A stretch of DNA of 64,000 bases, taken from NCBI GenBank assembly GCA_049687015.1, contig JBAVIP010000004.1, forward strand, positions 1-64,000. The letters are read 5' to 3'. This stretch comes from Methylotenera_A sp049687015. GTDB taxonomy: Bacteria; Pseudomonadota; Gammaproteobacteria; Burkholderiales; Methylophilaceae. Below are positions 31,892 to 40,928 of this stretch, in pieces. The position numbers and the translations under genes were made by a program. Under the pieces are notes generated by a model, which did not search any database, was not told the DNA's origin, and saw only the letters and a program-made list of their open reading frames with translations. How positions within the stretch are numbered: the first letter of the stretch is position 1; every line of letters begins with the position of its first letter.

Positions 31892-33301
31892 TTAGCATGA
31901 GTAATACATACCAAACTCAACCGGGTGCGGTGTGATACGCATTTTGTTGACTTCTTCCATTTTAAGATCAATGTAAGCATTAATCCAGTCTTCAGTGAAT
32001 ACGCCGCCACGAGTTAAGAATTCACGGTCCTTATCCAAAGCCTCTAGCGCTTGTTCTAATGAAGAACATACAGTTGGAATCAATGCATCTTCTTCTGCTG
32101 GAAGATGATACAAGTCTTTTGTTGCAGGTTCACCAGGGTGAATCTTGTTTTGTACGCCGTCCAAACCAGCCATCAATAATGCAGAGAAAGCCAGGTATGG
32201 GTTAGCAATCGGGTCTGGGAAGCGCGCTTCTACGCGGCGCGCTTTTTCACCATGCACAAAAGGAATGCGAATTGCAGCCGAACGATTTTTAGCAGAATAA
32301 GCCAATTTAACAGGCGCCTCAAAGTGTGGAACGAGGCGCTTATAAGAGTTGGTGCCTGGATTAGTAATCGCGTTTAGTGCACGGGCGTGTTTGATAATGC
32401 CGCCGATGTAGTAAAGTGCGAAATCGCTTAAGCCTGCATAGCCGTTACCTGCGAACAAGTTTTTGCCGTCTTTCCAAATTGATTGGTGCACGTGCATACC
32501 AGAACCGTTATCACCTGCAAAAGGTTTAGGCATAAATGTAGCTGTTTTGCCGTAAGCATGTGCCGTGTTCAATACCACGTATTTCAGGATTTGAGTCCAG
32601 TCAGCACGTTGCGTTAATGTGCTGAATTTTGTGCCGATTTCACATTGACCAGCGGTAGCTACTTCGTGATGATGCACTTCTACAGGCACGCCCATAGCTT
32701 CTAATGTCATACACATGGCAGAACGAACATCTTGCAATGAATCGACCGGAGGCACCGGGAAATAGCCGCCTTTAATGCCAGGACGGTGACCTGTGTTGCC
32801 GCCTTCAAATTTTTCGCCAGATGACCAAGCGGCCTCTTCGGAGTTGATTTGCACGCTGCAGCCACCCATGCCAACATTCCATTGAATGCTGTCGAAAATA
32901 AAGAATTCAGGTTCCGGGCCAAAATAGGCAGTGTCGCCGATGCCGCTTGATTTTAAGTAAGCTTCAGCACGTTTTGCCAAGCTGCGCGGGTCACGGTCGT
33001 AACCTTTGCCATCGGTTGGGTCAACTACGTCACAAGTTAAAATGAGTGTTGGCTCATCCATAAATGGGTCAATATTGGCGGTTGATGCATCCGGCATCAA
33101 TTGCATATCTGATGCTTGAATGCCTTTCCAGCCCGCGATTGAAGAGCCATCAAATGCATGGCCTTCGGTAAATTTTTCTTCGTTAAAGTGTGATACAGGC
33201 ACGGTAACGTGCTGCTCTTTACCGCGTGTGTCGGTGAAACGAAAATCAACGAACTTGATGTCGTTATCAATCACCAGTTTCATTACATTTGCAACAGACA
33301 T
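31892..33301 (-). CDS. glnA: Glutamine synthetase type I
   Basis: GlnA makes glutamine from glutamate, ammonia and ATP, the main route of ammonia assimilation. The 469-residue subunit fits the dodecameric GSI-beta class. It has GHAFDGSSIAGWKGI near residue 47, the metal site EVHHHEVATAGQCEIG, the ATP site FMPKPFAGDNGSGMHVHQS, and Y398 in DLYHLPAEE, the adenylylation site of the beta class. It is preceded by a sigma-54 promoter and NtrC-like site and followed by a terminator. Activity is therefore probably regulated both by NtrC and by adenylylation (glnE is not in the window). Confidence 0.98.
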   Translation of the reverse strand: MSVANVMKLVIDNDIKFVDFRFTDTRGKEQHVTVPVSHFNEEKFTEGHAFDGSSIAGWKGIQASDMQLMPDASTANIDPFMDEPTLILTCDVVDPTDGKGYDRDPRSLAKRAEAYLKSSGIGDTAYFGPEPEFFIFDSIQWNVGMGGCSVQINSEEAAWSSGEKFEGGNTGHRPGIKGGYFPVPPVDSLQDVRSAMCMTLEAMGVPVEVHHHEVATAGQCEIGTKFSTLTQRADWTQILKYVVLNTAHAYGKTATFMPKPFAGDNGSGMHVHQSIWKDGKNLFAGNGYAGLSDFALYYIGGIIKHARALNAITNPGTNSYKRLVPHFEAPVKLAYSAKNRSAAIRIPFVHGEKARRVEARFPDPIANPYLAFSALLMAGLDGVQNKIHPGEPATKDLYHLPAEEDALIPTVCSSLEQALEALDKDREFLTRGGVFTEDWINAYIDLKMEEVNKMRITPHPVEFGMYYSC

Positions 33302-33369
33302 TAATATCTCCCTAGTCTAGATTTTGGACAAAAACAATTTAATTGAATAAATTATCAACACGTAATATT

Positions 33370-33385
33370 AGCAGGAACTATGCCA
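33370..33385 (-). promoter_or_regulatory. Sigma-54 promoter of glnA
   Basis: On the minus strand TGGCATAGTTCCTGCT matches the sigma-54 consensus TGGCAC-N5-TTGCW. It has GG and GC at the required 12-base register and differs in two positions. Transcription would start about 58 bases before the glnA ATG. The presence of ntrBC next door makes the assignment strong. Confidence 0.85.
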
Positions 33386-33475
33386 GTGAAAAATAGCAAA
33401 AATTGGTTTTTAGTCATTCACTTAGCAAATATCTATAAAAAACTTAGCACAAAAAAAGAGCATAAGCATTAAAAA

Positions 33476-33492
33476 TGCACCATTACAGTGCG
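33476..33492. promoter_or_regulatory. NtrC-like enhancer site upstream of glnA
   Basis: TGCACCATTACAGTGCG matches the NtrC consensus TGCACCA-N3-TGGTGCA in 14 arm and spacer positions, with mismatches in the right arm. It lies about 100 bases upstream of the sigma-54 promoter, a normal enhancer distance. A second site of equal quality was not found. Confidence 0.65.
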
Positions 33493-33564
33493 CCGTAGGA
33501 TTACGTCGTAGCAATAGGTTTTCGCGCTATAATTTGTTGCAATTAATGCATGTAGGAGTTTGAA

Positions 33565-34014
33565 ATGGAAACGATGAGTAAAATCCTCGAACGCGCAAAA
33601 AAACGGGCTGAAGAGTCAGGCTTGCCATACTCTGGCGCGCTTACGCCACAAGAGGCATATGAACTCCTGCAAAAAACGCCGCATGCAAAATTGGTCGATG
33701 TGCGCACAACCGCAGAATTGGATCTGGTGGGCAGAGTTCCTGGAGCAACTCACATAGAGTGGGCGTTTTATCCAGGCATGACTGCGAACCCGGATTTTGC
33801 AGCGCAATTGGATATGCAGGTCGATAAGGAAGCGCTAGTTATTTTTATGTGCCGCACCGGAGGGCGCTCGCATAATGCCGCCGCAACGGCTGCAAAGTTA
33901 GGTTTTGCCGAAGCATACAATATGCTAGAGGGTTTTGAAGGTGAAGCAAATACGCAAAAGCAGCGTACGCTGATTAACGGTTGGAAACATGCTGGTTTGC
34001 CCTGGAATAATTGA
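33565..34014 (+). CDS. Rhodanese-like domain protein
   Basis: A 149-residue single-domain rhodanese. The active-site loop CRTGGRS holds C96, with a preceding strand ALVIFM. DVRTTAELDLVGRVPGATHIEW contains the conserved Asp-Val-Arg and the CH2A motif equivalents. These proteins move sulfane sulfur or act in stress responses; the donor and acceptor are not known. AGGAG at 33553-33557 is an ideal ribosome binding site. The following aroE gene starts 12 bases later, so the two are probably co-transcribed. Confidence 0.9.
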   Translation: METMSKILERAKKRAEESGLPYSGALTPQEAYELLQKTPHAKLVDVRTTAELDLVGRVPGATHIEWAFYPGMTANPDFAAQLDMQVDKEALVIFMCRTGGRSHNAAATAAKLGFAEAYNMLEGFEGEANTQKQRTLINGWKHAGLPWNN

Positions 34015-34026
34015 AGGTTTAACAAA

Positions 34027-34833
34027 TTGACAGACAAGTACGCCGTTATTGGCAACCCCATTGCGCACAGCAAATCGCCGCAAATTCACCAGGCATTTGC
34101 AAAACAAACAAACCAGGATATAAGCTACGAGCCAATATTGGCGCCACTGAATGAGTTTGGGGTGACGGTGCGCAGGCTAATCGATGATGGCTACAAAGGC
34201 GTCAATGTCACGGTGCCATTTAAGTTTGAAGCCTACAAAATTTGCGACAGCCTCAGCGCTCGAGCGGTAAGCTCGGGTTCTGGCGCAGTCAATACATTGA
34301 TAAATATCAATGGTAAAATTCATGGAGATAACACTGATGGAGTTGGTTTGCGCAATGATATTGAGCAAAATCTAGGTTTTTCAATTGCAAATAAACATAT
34401 ATTGATATTAGGCGCAGGTGGTGCAGCTCACGGGACTTTAAATTCATTGTTGGGTGCTTCTAGTATTACTATTGCTAATCGCACGCATGATAAAGCTCTA
34501 CAACTGGTTATGTCGATAAAAGACTATGAAGCTAAAGCTAGCACATTTGAGACTCTTGAAAAGCCTTACGATTTAATTATCAATGCTACATCTACAGGCT
34601 TAAGCGATACCGTATTGCCTATTCCGAATGCCGTTTTTGCTAAGGGTTGCTTGGCTTACGAGATGATGTATGGCCGTGAAACACCATTTATGAAACAAGC
34701 AAGAGAAAACGGCGCGCAAGTGGCAGATGGCCTAGGCATGCTGGTTGAACAAGCTGCCGAGGCGTTTTACTTATGGCGCGGGGTACGTCCACAAACTGCG
34801 CCGGTTATTGCAATGCTAAGAAGCCATAATTGA
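34027..34833 (+). CDS. aroE: Shikimate dehydrogenase
   Basis: AroE reduces 3-dehydroshikimate to shikimate with NADPH. The 268-residue enzyme begins (TTG start) with MTDKYAVIGNPIAHSKSP, the shikimate-binding motif. It continues with NVTVPFK (catalytic Lys), the DNTDGVG segment (catalytic Asp), the nucleotide fold LILGAGGAAHGTL, NRTHDKA, and DGLGMLVEQAAEAF at the end. Its stop overlaps the mtgA start by TTGA. The region of about 270-700 bases into the gene is somewhat AT-rich but coding is intact. Confidence 0.95.
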   Translation: MTDKYAVIGNPIAHSKSPQIHQAFAKQTNQDISYEPILAPLNEFGVTVRRLIDDGYKGVNVTVPFKFEAYKICDSLSARAVSSGSGAVNTLININGKIHGDNTDGVGLRNDIEQNLGFSIANKHILILGAGGAAHGTLNSLLGASSITIANRTHDKALQLVMSIKDYEAKASTFETLEKPYDLIINATSTGLSDTVLPIPNAVFAKGCLAYEMMYGRETPFMKQARENGAQVADGLGMLVEQAAEAFYLWRGVRPQTAPVIAMLRSHN

Positions 34834-35561
34834 TTCGCTGGTTGTTTTACAAATCGCCAAACACTTCATTAAGCGTGGGCGGACTTTTCAAGCGCCTTTT
34901 CGTGCTATTTTTTACCATTGTGATTCTTTACCAACTTTGGATTTTTTTGCATATTTGCTGGTGGACAAAATTTAACCCATCATCCAGTGCCTTTATGGAA
35001 GATCGCTTAGAGGTTATTCAAGAGACCAAGCCAGATGCAGAGTTGAAGTACAAATGGGTGGATTACGCAAAAATTTCGATTAACCTTAAGCGTGCGGTGA
35101 TTGCCAGTGAGGATTCTAAATTTAGCGATCACGATGGCTTCGATTGGGAAGGCATCGAAAAAGCTTATGAGAAAAATCTGAAAAAAGGCAAAATCGTTGC
35201 AGGCGGCTCTACCATTAGTCAGCAGCTTGCTAAGAATCTGTTTTTATCCAGCAAACGCACGCCTTGGCGCAAGGGTGAAGAAGCAATTATCACTGTAATG
35301 CTGGAAAAAATGCTCACAAAACGCCGCATATTGGAAATTTATTTAAATGTGATTGAATGGGGCAACGGCATATTTGGCGCGGAGGCCGCAGCAAGGCACT
35401 ATTTTAAAACCAGCGCTAGTAATCTGTCTGCTCCTCAAGCGGCCAGGCTCGCCGCCATGATACCCAACCCACGCTTTTACGATGTGCATAAATCTACGCG
35501 TTATTTAAACCGCCGCACGGCGACCATACAAGCCAGAATGCGCTTTGCGGAGATTCCTTAA
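34830..35561 (+). CDS. mtgA: Monofunctional peptidoglycan glycosyltransferase
   Basis: MtgA polymerises lipid II into glycan chains without transpeptidase activity. The 243-residue protein has one N-terminal membrane helix (about 22-47) and a GT51 domain. The catalytic Glu lies in ASEDSKFSDHDG, and GGSTISQQLAKNLFL, KRRILEIYLNVIEWGNGIFG and the APQAARLAAMIPNP motif follow. The TTG start sits in the aroE stop (TTGA). It complements PBP1A encoded at 14-16.5 kb. Confidence 0.95.
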   Translation: MIRWLFYKSPNTSLSVGGLFKRLFVLFFTIVILYQLWIFLHICWWTKFNPSSSAFMEDRLEVIQETKPDAELKYKWVDYAKISINLKRAVIASEDSKFSDHDGFDWEGIEKAYEKNLKKGKIVAGGSTISQQLAKNLFLSSKRTPWRKGEEAIITVMLEKMLTKRRILEIYLNVIEWGNGIFGAEAAARHYFKTSASNLSAPQAARLAAMIPNPRFYDVHKSTRYLNRRTATIQARMRFAEIP

Positions 35562-35615
35562 ACATAAAACTAATGCTCTGTGAGGCAATAACCATAAGGC
35601 TTACCATGTGCAGCA

Positions 35616-35666
35616 TGTAGGTTGTAGAAAAGTGTTGGGGTTCGTTACACTCACCGCCAACCTACA
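35616..35666. repeat. Palindromic TGTAGGTTG repeat at the uvrA 3' end
   Basis: TGTAGGTTG (35616-35624) and its perfect complement CAACCTACA (35658-35666) bracket a segment with GTTGGGGTTCGTTACACTCA. The right arm contains the TAG stop of uvrA (minus strand). This resembles the GTTGGGTTTCGTTCC-type palindromes common between genes of proteobacteria. It lies between the 3' ends of the convergent mtgA and uvrA genes and could terminate both. Confidence 0.65.
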
Positions 35667-38475
35667 AAATCGCTTTCAAATATTGTCCCGTATAGCTTTT
35701 TGCATTTTCCGCCACTTGTTCTGGCGTGCCTTTGGCGATTATCAAACCACCGCCATCACCGCCTTCCGGGCCCATGTCGATAATCCAATCTGCGGTTTTA
35801 ATCACGTCCAGGTTATGTTCAATAATCACAATGGTGTTGCCAGCGTCTCTTAAGCGATGAATCACATCCAATAATAATTGAATATCGGCAAAGTGCAAGC
35901 CAGTGGTGGGTTCGTCGAGGATGTACAGCGTGCGGCCTGTATCGCGTTTGCTCAGTTCTAAAGACAGCTTCACGCGCTGCGCTTCGCCGCCGCTTAATGT
36001 AGTCGCACTTTGCCCAAGCGTGATGTAGCCTAAACCAACATCTAACAGCGTTTTGAGTTTGCGTGAAATCACCGGTTGCGCGCTGAAGAAGGCATGCGCC
36101 TGTTCCACTGTCATCTCTAACACTTCGCGGATATTTTTGCCTTTGAAATGAATTTCTAGCGTTTCGCGATTGTAGCGCTGACCTTTGCATACATCGCACG
36201 GCACGTAAACATCGGGTAAAAAGTGCATTTCTACTCGAATTACGCCATCGCCTTGGCAGGCTTCGCAGCGACCACCTTTTACGTTGAATGAATATCTGCC
36301 TGGCCCGTAGCCACGCGCACGGCTTTCTGGCACGCTAGCGAATAAATCGCGAATCGGGGTGAATAATCCCGTATAAGTCGCGGGGTTACTACGCGGTGTG
36401 CGGCCAATCGGGCTTTGGTCGACATCCACCACTTTGTCAAAAAATGCCAAGCCATCTACCTCGCCAAACGGCGCAGGCTCTGTGTTGCTGCCGTATAGAT
36501 GCTGCGCGACGACTCTGTACAAAGTGTCGTTAATGAGGGTTGATTTGCCGCTACCCGAAACGCCTGTGACGCAGGTGAGCAGTCCAACAGGAATTTCCAC
36601 CGAAACATCTCTCAAATTATTACCCGTTGCATTGGTGAGCTTAAGCCAGCGCGCAGGGTCTGCTTTAGTGCGTGTTTTTTTGTACTCGATTTTCTTTTTA
36701 CCGCTTAAATATTGGCCGGTAAGCGATTTGGTATTGGCTTGAATTTCTGCAGGCGTGCCTTCTGCTACAATTTGCCCGCCGTGTTCGCCCGCGCCAGGGC
36801 CAATATCTACCACGTAATCCGCGCTTAAAATCGCGTCATGATCGTGCTCGACGACAATGACGGTGTTGCCAATATCGCGCAAGCGTTTAAGGGTTTCCAG
36901 CAATCTATCGTTATCGCGTTGGTGCAAGCCAATCGAAGGTTCATCCAGCACATACATTACGCCCGTCAAGCCACTGCCAATTTGCGAGGCTAAGCGAATG
37001 CGTTGCGCTTCACCGCCCGATAATGTTTCGGCAGAACGTGAAAGCGACAAATATTCCAGCCCGACGTTGGTTAAAAACTTAAGACGGTTTTGAATTTCCG
37101 TCACGATTTTATCGGCAATGGCAAGTTTGGCGCCTTGTAATTTAAGCTGCTCAAAGAAAGTGAGTGCTTGCTTTAATGGCACCTCGCAAATTTGATGGAT
37201 GTTTTTATCACCCACTTTTACGTGACGCGCCTCGCGCCTGAGCCGCGTGCCAGCGCATTCTGGGCAAGCTTGATTATTGAGGTATTTTGCCAGATCTTCA
37301 CGTACGGCGGACGAATCACTTTCGCGGTAGCGGCGGTGCAGATTGTTCAAAATGCCTTCAAAAGCGTGTGTTTTGCCAAAAAATGTGCCGCGCTCATTTA
37401 AATATTTAAATGCAATTTGTTCGCGTCCAGAGCCGTTTAGCAGCACGTCCTGAATATGTTCAGGTAAGTCTTCAAAAGCCATCTCCAAGTCAAAATTATA
37501 GTGCGCGGCTAAACTCGCCAGCATTTGAAAATAAAATTGATTACGTTTATCCCAGCCTTTAATCGCACCGCTTGCCAATGACAGTGTTGGAAAAGCCACC
37601 ACGCGCTTGGGATCGAAAAAGCTGATATTGCCCAAGCCATCACACTTCGGGCATGCGCCCATCGGGTTGTTGAATGAGAACAGGCGCGGCTCCAGTTCCG
37701 CAAGTGAGTAATCACACACCGGGCATGAAAATTTGGCAGAAAACAGATGTTCTTTTTCTGACTCCATTTCCAACGCTAGCGCCTTGCCATCGGCCAAACG
37801 CAGCGCAGTTTCAAACGATTCAGCAATACGCTGTTTCATGTCCTCTTTTACTTTTAGGCGATCCACAACAACATCAACGCTGTGCTTGGTAGTTTTGGCA
37901 AGTTGCGGCAAGGCATCCATTTCATAAATTTTGCCGTCGATTCTTAAGCGTACAAAACCTTGCGCTTTCAGCTCATCAAACAAATCAAGCTGTTCGCCCT
38001 TGCGATTCGCCACTACCGGCGCGAGTATCATGAGCTTGGTGTCTTCTGGCAATTGCAATACGCTATCCACCATTTGTGAAACCGTCTGCGCCTCAAGTTT
38101 AATATTATGTTCGGGGCACTCCGGGTCGCCTGCGCGCGCGTATAACAGGCGCAGGTAATCATGAATTTCAGTCACAGTGCCAACGGTAGAGCGCGGGTTG
38201 TGCGAAGTGGCTTTTTGCTCAATCGAAATCGCTGGCGATAAGCCTTCTATCAGGTCGACATCAGGCTTATCCATGCGCGCCAGAAATTGCCGCGCATAGG
38301 CAGAAAGGCTTTCTACATAACGGCGCTGGCCTTCTGCATATAAGGTGTCGAAAGCTAGACTGGATTTTCCGGAGCCTGAAAGGCCGGTAATCACAATCAT
38401 TTTATTGCGAGGCAAATCCAGCGAAATATTTTTTAGGTTGTGGGTGCGCGCGCCGCGAATACGTATGAAATCCAT
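35662..38475 (-). CDS. uvrA: Excinuclease ABC subunit A
   Basis: UvrA recognises DNA lesions in nucleotide excision repair and loads UvrB. The 937-residue protein has two ABC ATPase modules. The first Walker A is GLSGSGKSS (31-39), with signature LSGGEAQRIRLASQIG; the second is GVSGSGKSTL with LSGGEAQRVKLSLEL. The zinc modules CPVC...CPKC and CEAC...CDVC and the UvrB-binding region (QFLARMDKPDVDLIEGLSPA onward) are present. There is no convincing LexA box upstream. The stop codon lies in a palindromic repeat. It is divergent from the YajR-like gene with a 79-bp gap. Confidence 0.98.
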   Translation of the reverse strand: MDFIRIRGARTHNLKNISLDLPRNKMIVITGLSGSGKSSLAFDTLYAEGQRRYVESLSAYARQFLARMDKPDVDLIEGLSPAISIEQKATSHNPRSTVGTVTEIHDYLRLLYARAGDPECPEHNIKLEAQTVSQMVDSVLQLPEDTKLMILAPVVANRKGEQLDLFDELKAQGFVRLRIDGKIYEMDALPQLAKTTKHSVDVVVDRLKVKEDMKQRIAESFETALRLADGKALALEMESEKEHLFSAKFSCPVCDYSLAELEPRLFSFNNPMGACPKCDGLGNISFFDPKRVVAFPTLSLASGAIKGWDKRNQFYFQMLASLAAHYNFDLEMAFEDLPEHIQDVLLNGSGREQIAFKYLNERGTFFGKTHAFEGILNNLHRRYRESDSSAVREDLAKYLNNQACPECAGTRLRREARHVKVGDKNIHQICEVPLKQALTFFEQLKLQGAKLAIADKIVTEIQNRLKFLTNVGLEYLSLSRSAETLSGGEAQRIRLASQIGSGLTGVMYVLDEPSIGLHQRDNDRLLETLKRLRDIGNTVIVVEHDHDAILSADYVVDIGPGAGEHGGQIVAEGTPAEIQANTKSLTGQYLSGKKKIEYKKTRTKADPARWLKLTNATGNNLRDVSVEIPVGLLTCVTGVSGSGKSTLINDTLYRVVAQHLYGSNTEPAPFGEVDGLAFFDKVVDVDQSPIGRTPRSNPATYTGLFTPIRDLFASVPESRARGYGPGRYSFNVKGGRCEACQGDGVIRVEMHFLPDVYVPCDVCKGQRYNRETLEIHFKGKNIREVLEMTVEQAHAFFSAQPVISRKLKTLLDVGLGYITLGQSATTLSGGEAQRVKLSLELSKRDTGRTLYILDEPTTGLHFADIQLLLDVIHRLRDAGNTIVIIEHNLDVIKTADWIIDMGPEGGDGGGLIIAKGTPEQVAENAKSYTGQYLKAIL

Positions 38476-38554
38476 GAGACTTTTTTCTAAATTTTGAGCA
38501 ACCTGTTAATATACCGCCTTTAGCAAAATAATTTCAAATATTTAACGAGACTTA

Positions 38555-39934
38555 ATGAGTTTAGCCGAAAAAATGCCTACAAGCGAACTTAAAGCCAGCA
38601 TCAGTCTGGCTTCTATTTATGGCTTGCGCATGTTGGGCATGTTCTTAATTTTGCCCATTTTTGCAGTTTATGCAACGCATTATCAAGGCGGTGATAACAC
38701 TATTCTTGTTGGCGCAGCGTTGGGTGCATACGGACTAACGCAAGCATTATTTCAGCTGCCTTTTGGCATGGCTTCCGATAAGTTTGGCCGCAAAAAAATG
38801 ATCTATATCGGGCTGGCGATGCTGATTATTGGTAGCATCATTGCGGCTTTAGCAACGGATATCACTACGGTAATTATCGGGCGTGCTATTCAAGGCGCGG
38901 GTGCCGTTTCAGCTGCTGTGACTGCGTTATTGGCCGATCTAACGCGTGAAGAAAATCGCACCAAAGCCATGGCGATGATAGGAGCAACAATCGGGGTGAC
39001 GTTCGCGATTTCACTGGTATTAGGCCCGGCTCTGGCACATTGGACGGGCATTGCAGGCATTTTCTGGCTCACGGCGGTATTGGCTGGTTTAGCGATATGG
39101 GTGATCAAATTTGTGGTGCCCAACCCAATTATTAGCAGCTTTCACTCTGATGCCAGCGCTGCGCCCGCAAAGCTAAAAGATGTGCTGAAAAACACGCAGT
39201 TATTGCGTTTAAATTATGGTATTTTTGCTCTGCATGCGGCGCAAATGGCCATGTTTATTGTGGTGCCTTTTGCCATTCAAAACACCAGTAGTTTAGATGT
39301 AAATCATCACTGGCAAGTCTATTTGCCCATTTTATTAGGCTCGTTTGTGGTGATGATCCCCGCCATCATTGTGGGGGAAAAACGTGGTTTATTAAAACCT
39401 GTTTTTATTGGCGCCGTAGCGTTAATGCTGGTCGCACAGCTATGTTTCGCCAGTTTAATCACCAGCTTTTGGGGCATAGTATTTTCGCTGTTTGCTTATT
39501 TCGTAGCATTTAATATTTTAGAAGCTAGCTTGCCTTCGCTCATTTCTAAGCTCGCGCCAGCCGCTGCTAAGGGCACGGCAATGGGCGTTTACAATACATC
39601 GCAATCTCTAGGCGTGGCAGTGGGTGGCTTGGCCGGAGGTTATCTGTCGCACCATTACAGTTATTCGGTGGTATTTATGTTTTGTGCGGTGATGATGAGC
39701 CTTTGGTTATTGCTCACTTTTAGCATGAAAACTCCACCACCTGTTCGTACAAAGATGTATCATTTAGGGAAAACAAGCGAAGCGCAGGCAGCTACACTTA
39801 CCAAAAAAATTTCAGCGCTACCTTATGTGCACGAGGCAATTGCGATTGCCAAAGAGGGTATGTTAATTGTTAAGATAAAAAATCAGGCAATTTGGGATGA
39901 GCAGGAAATTTTAGAAACCATAATGAATAAATAG
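38555..39934 (+). CDS. YajR-like MFS transporter with C-terminal YAM-type domain
   Basis: The 459-residue protein has 12 membrane helices of the major facilitator superfamily. The conserved A motif GMASDKFGRKKMIY lies between helices 2 and 3, and SISLASIYGLRMLGMFLILP is typical of the YajR group. After helix 12 a soluble tail (about 395-459) ends with AIAKEGMLIVKIKNQAIWDEQ, like the ferredoxin-fold YAM domain of YajR. The substrate is unknown; drug-proton antiport is only presumed. It lies 12 bases before ssb. Confidence 0.85.
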   Translation: MSLAEKMPTSELKASISLASIYGLRMLGMFLILPIFAVYATHYQGGDNTILVGAALGAYGLTQALFQLPFGMASDKFGRKKMIYIGLAMLIIGSIIAALATDITTVIIGRAIQGAGAVSAAVTALLADLTREENRTKAMAMIGATIGVTFAISLVLGPALAHWTGIAGIFWLTAVLAGLAIWVIKFVVPNPIISSFHSDASAAPAKLKDVLKNTQLLRLNYGIFALHAAQMAMFIVVPFAIQNTSSLDVNHHWQVYLPILLGSFVVMIPAIIVGEKRGLLKPVFIGAVALMLVAQLCFASLITSFWGIVFSLFAYFVAFNILEASLPSLISKLAPAAAKGTAMGVYNTSQSLGVAVGGLAGGYLSHHYSYSVVFMFCAVMMSLWLLLTFSMKTPPPVRTKMYHLGKTSEAQAATLTKKISALPYVHEAIAIAKEGMLIVKIKNQAIWDEQEILETIMNK

Positions 39935-39946
39935 CAGGAGCAAATA

Positions 39947-40447
39947 ATGGCATCGGTAAACAAAGTAATTTTAGTAGGCAATTTGGGGCGCGATCCGGAA
40001 GTGCGCTACATGCCCAATGGCGAAGCGGTGTGCAATTTCAGCATTGCGACGACCGAAAACTGGAAAGACAAATCAGGCGTAAAGCAAGAAAAAACCGAAT
40101 GGCATAACATTGTCATATATCGCAAATTGGCCGAGATTGCGGGCGAATATTTAAAAAAAGGCCGTCCAGTCTATGTGGAGGGCCGCCTGCAAACACGCAA
40201 ATGGGAGAAAGATGGCGTAACACGTTATACCACCGAAATTATTGCTGACAACATGCAAATGCTCGGTAGCAAAGATGGCGGCAGTTCAAATGCAAGTTAT
40301 GACGGCGGTATGGATCAAGGTAGTGCGCCAGAGGATATGAATCAGGCGCCAGCTAGACAAAGTTCTTCGCAACAAACCTCGCCACAACAAGCGCCAGCTA
40401 AAAGTGGCGGTAATTTTGATGATTTTGAAGATGATATTCCGTTTTGA
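39947..40447 (+). CDS. ssb: Single-stranded DNA-binding protein
   Basis: Ssb coats single-stranded DNA in replication and repair. The 166-residue protein has the OB fold (NKVILVGNLGRDPEVRYMPN, then TEWHNIVIYRKLAEIAGEYL and KGRPVYVEGRL). A Gln/Ser/Gly-rich linker of about 50 residues is followed by the acidic tail DFEDDIPF that recruits partner proteins. The order uvrA, MFS gene, ssb is common in betaproteobacteria. A terminator follows. Confidence 0.97.
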   Translation: MASVNKVILVGNLGRDPEVRYMPNGEAVCNFSIATTENWKDKSGVKQEKTEWHNIVIYRKLAEIAGEYLKKGRPVYVEGRLQTRKWEKDGVTRYTTEIIADNMQMLGSKDGGSSNASYDGGMDQGSAPEDMNQAPARQSSSQQTSPQQAPAKSGGNFDDFEDDIPF

Positions 40448-40476
40448 AAGAAAACCTAACTTTAAAAGTATTACCT

Positions 40477-40505
40477 AAAAGCCTCTGAAATCAGGGGCTT
40501 TTTTG
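40477..40505 (+). terminator. Rho-independent terminator after ssb
   Basis: AAAAGCCTCTGA, a short loop and TCAGGGGCTTTTTT form a stem of about 11 bp with one G-T pair, ending in a T run. It closes the MFS-ssb transcript; the gap to the next gene (40506-40634) shows no other signal I can support. Confidence 0.85.
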
Positions 40506-40634
40506 TTGATGCATTGTTTGTGGGGCTAAAGAAGAAGTTGGATCGCTAACTGAATTTGCGCTGAATAGCATCGAATAAATTTGGACTGGATTAAGGTATA
40601 ATTAGCGGTTATCTAACTGATATAGCGATGATTT

Positions 40635-40901
40635 ATGCCAATTTACGATTACGAATGCACAAGTTGCGGCCATAAGGTCGAGGTGATGCGCAAAATAAGC
40701 GAGCCTAATGTGACCGCCTGCCCTGCATGCGGCAAGGAAACATTTGCCAAGCAAGTATCTGCACCTAGTTTTCAACTCACGGGCAGCGGCTGGTACGCAA
40801 CAGATTTCAAGGGTGGCCAAAAATCTGAGACCAAGCCTGTGGAAGCCAGCACCACAGAAACGAAACCCGCTGCCTGTAATCCGGGCTGCGCCTGCCATTA
40901 G
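40635..40901 (+). CDS. FmdB-type zinc-ribbon protein
   Basis: The 88-residue protein has an FmdB/CxxC zinc ribbon: MPIYDYECTSCGH (C8, C11) and ACPACG (C29, C32), then a conserved segment SFQLTGSGWYATDF. The C-terminal tail CNPGCACH carries extra Cys/His ligands. FmdB was named for a putative regulator of formamidase; the role in other bacteria is not established. It stands 27 bases before a DUF502 gene and then aspS, a conserved betaproteobacterial trio. Confidence 0.85.
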   Translation: MPIYDYECTSCGHKVEVMRKISEPNVTACPACGKETFAKQVSAPSFQLTGSGWYATDFKGGQKSETKPVEASTTETKPAACNPGCACH

Positions 40902-40928
40902 CGCTTGTTGTTAGCTCGTTGAATTAAA

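Noticed and set aside
38476..38554. LexA box in front of uvrA
   Set aside because: Only a half site (CTGT followed by TAATATA) was found; the second half does not match ACAG.
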